Positions 57,658-64,000 of a stretch of DNA of 64,000 bases are shown in pieces. Both the position numbers and the translations under genes were made by a program. Under the pieces are notes generated by a model. The model was given only the letters and a program-made list of their open reading frames with translations, had not been told where the DNA came from and ran no database searches. Within the stretch, counting starts at the first letter, position 1, and each line of letters opens with the position of its first letter. Source of the DNA: Paragonimus skrjabini miyazakii (Eukaryota; Platyhelminthes; Trematoda; Plagiorchiida; Troglotrematidae); contig JTDE01000935.1 of assembly GCA_014338405.1 (NCBI GenBank), positions 104,017 to 168,016 of the forward strand, read 5' to 3'.

Positions 57658-60600
57658 ATGAAGGCTGTTCTCGTTGTTATCAGCCTTCTCGTATTGTTCG
57701 ACGGTGTACGGGGTGAGTTTTGGTTACGGTCACGTATCTTAGGCAAGTAATGTTGTGATTGCAGGAGTAATTGGACACGCGTACGCATAGTAGTTGTCAC
57801 AAAATTCCAGCCTGATTTCATCGGTCTATTTACTTCAACCTGTTGTTTGTTCCACAGCTCAAGCTGACTCGGCTCCTAAAACACTCAGTAAGTTATCCAT
57901 GTTAATCGAAATATAACATATTTTTTGATCCAACTGATGGTTGTTTGTTTTCAAATATGGATTTGTGCAGAAATTACTGTTTGCCTCATCATAGATGCAA
58001 CTTTGATTGCACTTTCTTGAACTCAGTTAATTCATTTCTATAATCAACTCTTTCACAGGCAGCGTAATCAGTGGCATCTTATATTACAATTTGTCACGCG
58101 TTGGAGAACCCGAGAAGTTGGTGCAGGAGAACAAAACTATGCAAGTTCAAACTGATGTTTGTAGTCAAGTAAGTCACATTTGATGCATCGGATATATATG
58201 TGTTTATAATTCTGGTGGAATATCTTGAATTTTTCATCTTCCACAATTGTTTTTTTGATTTTCAGAACATTTTATGTCAAGGATAAAATTGGTTGGAATG
58301 GGCACACGAACATTCTGAGCTTCCGTTATGGATATAATATTTGTTGTCGCAGCTGACCGTATGATCATAAATTTGTAGGCACTATTATGGTTCCGAATTG
58401 ATAGATCTAACAAAATCACTAATAGGAATAAGCATGTTCCAGGTATTTCTAAAGTGTAATAACATTGTTTGTCATATGTCAATAATGTTTTCTCAATGGA
58501 CGTTGAGTAGAAGGCAACACAACTGAATCTATCACCAGTACACATGGTTGCATGAATCAAAGCATTCGATTTCTGTCCATAGATAACCAATCTGGTTCCA
58601 TGGTATCAAACACAGAAGAATGATTCAACGTGTACCATCAACATTGGGATGCAGAGAACACATGTGAACTACACAATATTAACCACGGATGATTTTGTCC
58701 GAAAATACGACCCATCATGTGTAACCTACGACATTTTATTGGCCAATCAAGTGGGGAGTTCCCCAGCATTCAGAGGCCAATTTTACTTGATTGATATACT
58801 CCTGGAAACCCGTAAGTTGTGCTTGTAATTAATTGCTTAGCTCAATCGCTTACTAACTATTCTAAATAATGCAGGTCTGATTTAGTGTCGTTATCTATCT
58901 CTGTGTGAAATAATTGTGCGCAAACATGTTCTACACTTCTGTTTCATCCACCTCTTTCAATAGGTAATCCTACTCAACCAGCCGGTCCGTGTAAGTTGGA
59001 GTTTGGTTTTACAAAATTGATTTCTGTATCTCTTGTAAATCTAAGAGAAAGGTGCAAGTTTACGAGCAGCACGATTAAGTTTCTTTACGACTAGCCTTCT
59101 TGACTGTGAGCACTTCGCCTTTCGGTAGTTAGACATAAATTTTAGCCAACCTATTGAACATTTCGGTATTAGAAGTCAGTCGGCATCATAAACTAGTTAC
59201 GCAAAAAGCTGTTTTCGGTTGTCCTCATCAGGATTTCGCAATTACATAGGAGAAATGCGAGATAAATATGAGAATTCGATTGAATCAAATGGGACATTAA
59301 AATTGACACATATGGTGAGGATCACAGTTAACTAAAGGAGAAGAGTAGGAGTGTTGGTGAGGGCGTTATACTATCACATGTGCCCGTCATGAGATATGTG
59401 TTTGTCGTTGTCAAGTGGTCTACGCTTGTTCGGGATTCAAGTAGCTAGGGGACAATTGGTCTAGGTAGTTTTTAGAGCCTGGTGACAGTTGTCGTGAACA
59501 GGTGTTTACAAAATTGAAGTCTTATGAATTTCATGGGAATCACCAAAATTCTCACACCTAAAGCATTTATGCATTTTATGCCAATAATAATCTCTGCATT
59601 GTCATTGAAGCCATCCGTGTGGCAATATCGGTTTCAGTATATTTCTCTCTCAATTTACCCATATCATTCCCAGCTGGCACAGGGTTAACAAGTAAGTTTC
59701 ACCGTACACCAAACAAATGAGAGTTTCACGAATTCTAACGTGGTTAGAATATGCGGCATGTGTTCATACTGAGATTACTGTGTAACATTCCCTTTCCGAT
59801 ATCATTGGTATTAACACAGGTAGAGACGTTATGTAATACATAAAGAAATCATCTCCCGACACAATTGTTTTCACGCATCTGTATACAGCAATCAGAGTGG
59901 ATGGCCCATTATATAAGCAAGGGGGATTGTTGAGAATAGACGAATTCAGAAATTTCGACGATATTACCAAAGAAGTAGGACAAAACGTAAGTCTGCATTC
60001 CAGGTGAACTTGTTTATCTAACATTGCGCCAAAGGTTAATCAGACAGGGTGACATCATGCAGTATATAATTCAGTGTAATCCTGTTTGCCAAGTTCAATT
60101 TCCATAGCATGTCAGCAAATCAATTGAAATATTGATGGAAGTTGGAATTTCCCGGAATTCACACAATATTGATCGTCTAGTTTAACTAAATTAACTGCTC
60201 GTCGTCTGCAACATATTTTAGGAGAACAACGATACCTGTACGAACAATTTCTAATTGACTGTCATCATTGATTACACGGACAAAAATGAACTGTCAAAAA
60301 GCACCCTGACAAATTTATTCTGGGCCATGTTTACAGGCATCGAGTATATGTCATATGAATGCCATAATTAGTCCCATTCTTACCGAGTTGATATATGTGA
60401 CAAAATAGACAGTTCATTTCTTCATTTGTTCATGAATAGGTGAGAAAACAGTTCACAGATTTTCTACGTTTGGATCCAAATAATGGGACTTACATAAACA
60501 CAGAAAGACGAAAATTTTACAGCAAACCAATTCGTCAAATTCCTATACGAATGGAAGCGGAAATCACATTCAACAACTCCATGTTGGTGGCCAACGGCAT

Positions 60601-62465
60601 CAATTACACTTGTCCTCCGTTCAAGGAACTGGTCAAAGCCTCTTTGGATTCACGTTTCTTCTATAGCAACACAAGTTATCTCTGGAGGACAGTCAATATT
60701 CTCGGTTAGTATGAAACGAATTGATAGTTGGATTTGAATTGTTCTATGAAACAAACCTCAGACTAATTGTGGCAGATGTGTCAAATCATGCGTCACCAAT
60801 ATTCACCCCATGGTAGTCCATTATCCGTGATTTCCTGATTGACAGCATTCTGTCCGGAATCTCATAACCTGCGGTTTAAATGTCAGATACATTTCTAGAA
60901 ATACCATTAAAACAGATAGACTACGGGTCTGTTCATCTCTGTGAGAACTCTTACTTGCTGAACGATACATTCAGCATTAAATGTGGCGTTGGTCGCCATT
61001 AAACACCAAAAGCAACTTCCCCTTTGTTAGTTTTTACCGAGTAGTTTCTTCTTGATGTCCGTTTCTTTAACAGACGAGAAATCAGACGGAAGATCAGCGG
61101 ACACAACAACAGCACCACCAGCTCCAGACCAAACAAGCACCAGTAATGATCTCGTCACTACCGTGCGAACAACGACCCGTGGGGGTGGGGGTGAGTTAAT
61201 TATTGTTATAGGTGAACATGAACGATTCGCATCTTGTAATACATTATCATTAGTACCGATGAAATCATTTCGTTTTCATAACAGATTTAACTTTGCTTTA
61301 GGAAATAACATATTATCCTAATTAGAACACTTACTGGTGTTCATTTGCTGAATAAATCATTCCCATTCCTTTTCATATTTCCGAGTTACAGCTAAGATAA
61401 CCTGGCTTATCGCCTCAATAATTTTGCCCCTGCTCACCTTGATCGCCGTGCTTACGATGTTGTGAGGATTGTGAGTTTTGAACTTTGGATAGTTGGTGAG
61501 TGCGATCAAATGACTGTACTCATAATGTTTTTTCAAATACCTACTTGAACGAGATGCCGCCAAGCATTATGATGATCAGTCAATGTAGTCATATTTGTCA
61601 TATCTCTTTTTACTATTTTTTAACCTTATATTGAAAAGTTGATTTAGATTCTTTACCGTGCGGTAAAGTGGTTTTCAAATTTTTGGTTTGATCACCTAAC
61701 TCAAGTGTGTTCCTCTTCCTCTACTTTGCAAGTTGTATATGTGCAGCGCTGTTCGTTTCTCATACTTATAAATATACTCGTCATAATCTTCCAAACCGTT
61801 TTGATCTGTAACCTTTACAATACAATATGATATATTCTTTGTCTAAATTGCTCACATTATTTTTAATAATGTGATTTGTCTTAGTAGTTCGACCGAAGTG
61901 AAAGACCGAAGTGTGGAAGACTGCTGCATGTTAACGAAGTTACGCAACACACATTATTTCACTGTGTTAGGTCTAACTTCTTGCTGCTATACTCCGTTTT
62001 GTAGAAAGACACAGTAATAGAGTTTAGTGAAAATACTGATAATTAATCAAATTGGTGGGATCAATAACAAGTAACGAACTAGCTTATGCCTAGTGCCAGC
62101 TCTCGGATTCAGTTACAGTTTATTTCGGCCACAGGTTTTCTTATAAATGACGGGATATTAACTAATCGGTTAGCCGATGTGAAACAGTGTTGCATCAATT
62201 ACATAATAATCTACAATTGTGTGAATGGCGAACAGGTTATCCTGAGTATCATTTGGTGAACTAAGAGCATCAAAAAAATCGGGGAAATACCATTTGAAGA
62301 ATATCGATTAATACAAGTCAAATATATAACATGTACGCAAACGTGATAAGTTTCAGGTTTGTTGAAGCAAGTTGTATCAATATCATGGACTGCTGACGTC
62401 TTTATTAAACTCGACTCATAACTTGTTTGGGCTCTCTTTCAGGCAAACCAGTGCTGTTGTTATGA
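57658..62465 (+). CDS. secreted glycoprotein gene with micro-exons, family copy 3 (intact model)
   Basis: Eight exons fit without breaking frame: 57658-57712, 57858-57887, 58059-58168, 58964-58990, 59846-59986, 60440-60704, 61074-61190, 62443-62465 (stop TGA). They sum to 768 nt, 255 residues. Donors are gtgagt, gtaagt (four times), gttagt, gtgagt; acceptors are good except before exon 5 (acataaag). The protein starts with a signal peptide (MKAVLVVISLLVLFDGVRA). Exons 2 and 4 are micro-exons of 30 and 27 nt. Exons 3, 5 and 6 form the conserved domain with two cysteines (DVCSQ; INYTCPPF) and five N-glycosylation sequons. Exon 7 encodes a Thr/Ser/Pro-rich tail ending RGGGG, and exon 8 adds KPVLLL. 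The exon 5-6 domain loosely recalls a SEA domain, but I am not sure. Function unknown; secretion and micro-exons recall fluke micro-exon genes. Confidence 0.7.
59208..59502 (+). repeat. intronic repeat with inverted hammerhead-like ends, copy 3
   Basis: On the minus strand the left end reads CCTGATGAGG, ACAA, CCGAAAACAGC: a complete CUGANGA...GAA core with a 2-bp GG/CC stem II. The right end (59479-59502) is a decayed inverted copy (CCTGGTGACAGTTGTCG). The interior aligns with 3214-3505 and 20173-20397. It lies in intron 4 of the gene. Confidence 0.65.
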
Positions 62466-62469
62466 TGAA

Positions 62470-64000
62470 GGTGTATTTACTGCCCTCAGTTAGGAAAGTT
62501 TGATGATATAACGATATCATACAGCAGCAAAAGTGTCATCGGCATTTTCAATTAGTAGACACATCTCCAATTGATTGATACATCGCTCCCATGGTTAGAA
62601 ACACTTTCAAAACAAGACATTATTTGAAAGAGAAGTGTGAACATAAATTTCGTCATGTATCCTAAAGCTTTTACATGTCCCAAAGAGATTATCCAATTTG
62701 CATCCGTCTGGTTTAGGTACCCAGAAAATGCTGACATCATAATATACGGGTATGTGACGATGCAGCAGCTAGTGAAGATCGTTTGATTTAAGGCAGATCA
62801 CTAAGTTTGAGGCCATGATAATAATTCCACTTGCCACTAATTGAGACATCAAGCCGATTGCAAGTGCCTTATGAGCTTCGCGCAATAACTCACTAGTTGG
62901 CTGCTTCTATGTTGATACTGTGATGAAACGAAAAATTCAGACAAAAAATGCAGACAGAATATTTCTAAAGGAGAAGACAAGTTGAACAGTTATTTTGGGG
63001 TGAAAATTGTCCAAATGAAGATTCTGATTCTTTTGTCTATACGTAGAAGAGAGACCTTGGTATGTGTGCAGTGTACTGGTAGAAACTACTTGAGAACTGT
63101 CGAGTCTGCCTCATTTAGAACTGTGCCAATTTGATGACACCAAAACCGCCTGGAAAAGCGAATAGCATAAGAGCATTTCGTGACTGGGCATATAACAGTT
63201 TATTACTGTTTCATTTTGTTCCTGATACATGTAGTTCTGTAATGCAAAGCTATCAGAACAATGTGCGAGAAATTCGTTCTCTAAGAGATGACGAGAATAT
63301 ACTTGGAAGGATGGATGAACAAAGCAGAGTTGTTGATTTAGAGCGCGAAGGAACGGGGATATAGATAGACAGGGAGCACATGGAGAAAGGGCATCACAGC
63401 TATGAATAAAATGTTATTGGGTGGACAGTCTACCAATTTTCTGCAAGAACTAACCAATTGCAGACTGATATATGGCATTTTTCAGGTAGTTGAACTCACA
63501 TTGGTCATATATATATATGTTTGATAACAGATCCTAGTGTGGATTTGAAACATCACAATAAATCGTTCATTACTCAATGTTTGCCCTTTAAATACTGTTA
63601 ATATATATATATATATATATGTATATTTATGTAGGTTTAGTAACTCATTGGTTAAGCACCAACGAATTCAAACCAAAAACGTTATCGACTTCGCAATGTT
63701 TCAAACCTTTCATAGAACCGTTATCATGTGATTTAAATCAGAAAATTTACATTGTACAAGTTTTAAATGAGGCATTCATCAACTGACACGTGCTTATTTT
63801 GATGATGATCATCAGCACAACGTATAATATGTTTTCCCATATCCGTACTGTTTATATTTTGGAAATACTAACATATATATAAATTTGAGATGCGCTCATC
63901 ATCAGATTCCGGTAGACAACCAAGATAAAATGCAAGATGGGGTTGTCACACTTCTATGCTATCTGAAATTCAAAAGTATATCATTTGGATTGGGGAACGC
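62470..64000. other. 3' flank of family copy 3; no further gene recognised
   Basis: This holds the presumed 3' untranslated region and flank. AT microsatellites lie at about 63506-63519 and 63599-63629. A + strand frame at 63131-63364 (IRAFRDWAYNSLLLFHFVPD) has no recognisable family. Confidence 0.35.

Noticed and set aside
59764..60024. 86-residue minus-strand frame
   Set aside because: It lies opposite exon 5 of the secreted-protein gene, whose + strand peptide is conserved among paralogues.
1..64000. CRISPR arrays, rRNA genes, spliced-leader RNA, bacterial operons
   Set aside because: No regular spaced repeats, rRNA-like sequence, Sm-site leader gene or tightly packed gene runs were seen.

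Overview
This is eukaryotic DNA, most likely from a parasitic flatworm, with a digenean fluke favoured and a tapeworm possible. There is no bacterial gene layout: long open frames are rare, and real genes are cut into short exons by introns with good GT/AG sites. The repeats are Penelope-like elements (PLEs) with a GIY-YIG endonuclease, BEL/Pao and Ty3/gypsy retrotransposons, an IS630/Tc1-mariner-like transposase, and a tRNA-derived SINE that carries a hammerhead ribozyme, as the schistosome Sm-alpha SINE does. Two assembly gaps (22156-22379 and 44256-44355) interrupt the window.

The best gene is a small secreted-protein family present three times on the + strand. The copy at 57658-62465 can be read as eight exons giving an in-frame 255-residue product: a signal peptide, two micro-exons (30 and 27 nt), a two-cysteine domain rich in N-glycosylation sequons, and a Thr/Ser/Pro-rich tail. 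The copy at 18620-21588 is a decayed paralogue, and 3614-4405 is an older relic. The same intron of all three carries a small repeat bounded by inverted hammerhead-like motifs.

The most unusual signal is a set of hammerhead ribozyme motifs. One has a complete core inside the SINE-like element at 8551-8851 (minus strand, 8616-8660). A second SINE copy at 47607-47814 has a mutated core. A canonical core (CUGANGA...GAA) with a 10-nt palindromic stem III lies just past a PLE 3' end at 50949-50983. Degenerate versions occur at the ends of two other PLEs (4681-4706; 24670-24701 and 26925-26967), at 13259-13283, and at both ends of the intronic repeat.

Layout: 1-2850 tRNA-like SINE and decayed BEL/Pao element; 3214-4405 family copy 1; 4680-7480 two divergent PLE remnants; 8551-8851 SINE with ribozyme; 12216-13283 PLE remnant; 13.8-17.3 kb exon-like fragments, a PLE scrap and segments repeated at 52-55 kb; 18.4-21.7 kb family copy 2; 21777-22433 transposase with a gap; 24670-26967 nearly complete PLE; 27013-30890 gypsy element, with a solo LTR of the same family in inverse orientation at 31884-32262; 32.3-46 kb AT-rich, mostly non-coding, with a possible doublecortin-type exon (40608-40800), PLE scraps and exon-like frames; 47.6 kb second SINE copy; 50.36-50.99 kb PLE 3' end; 51.6-55.2 kb repeated unclassified coding-like segments; 57.6-62.5 kb family copy 3.

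All readings were made by eye from the sequence and from family knowledge; no database search or folding program was run.
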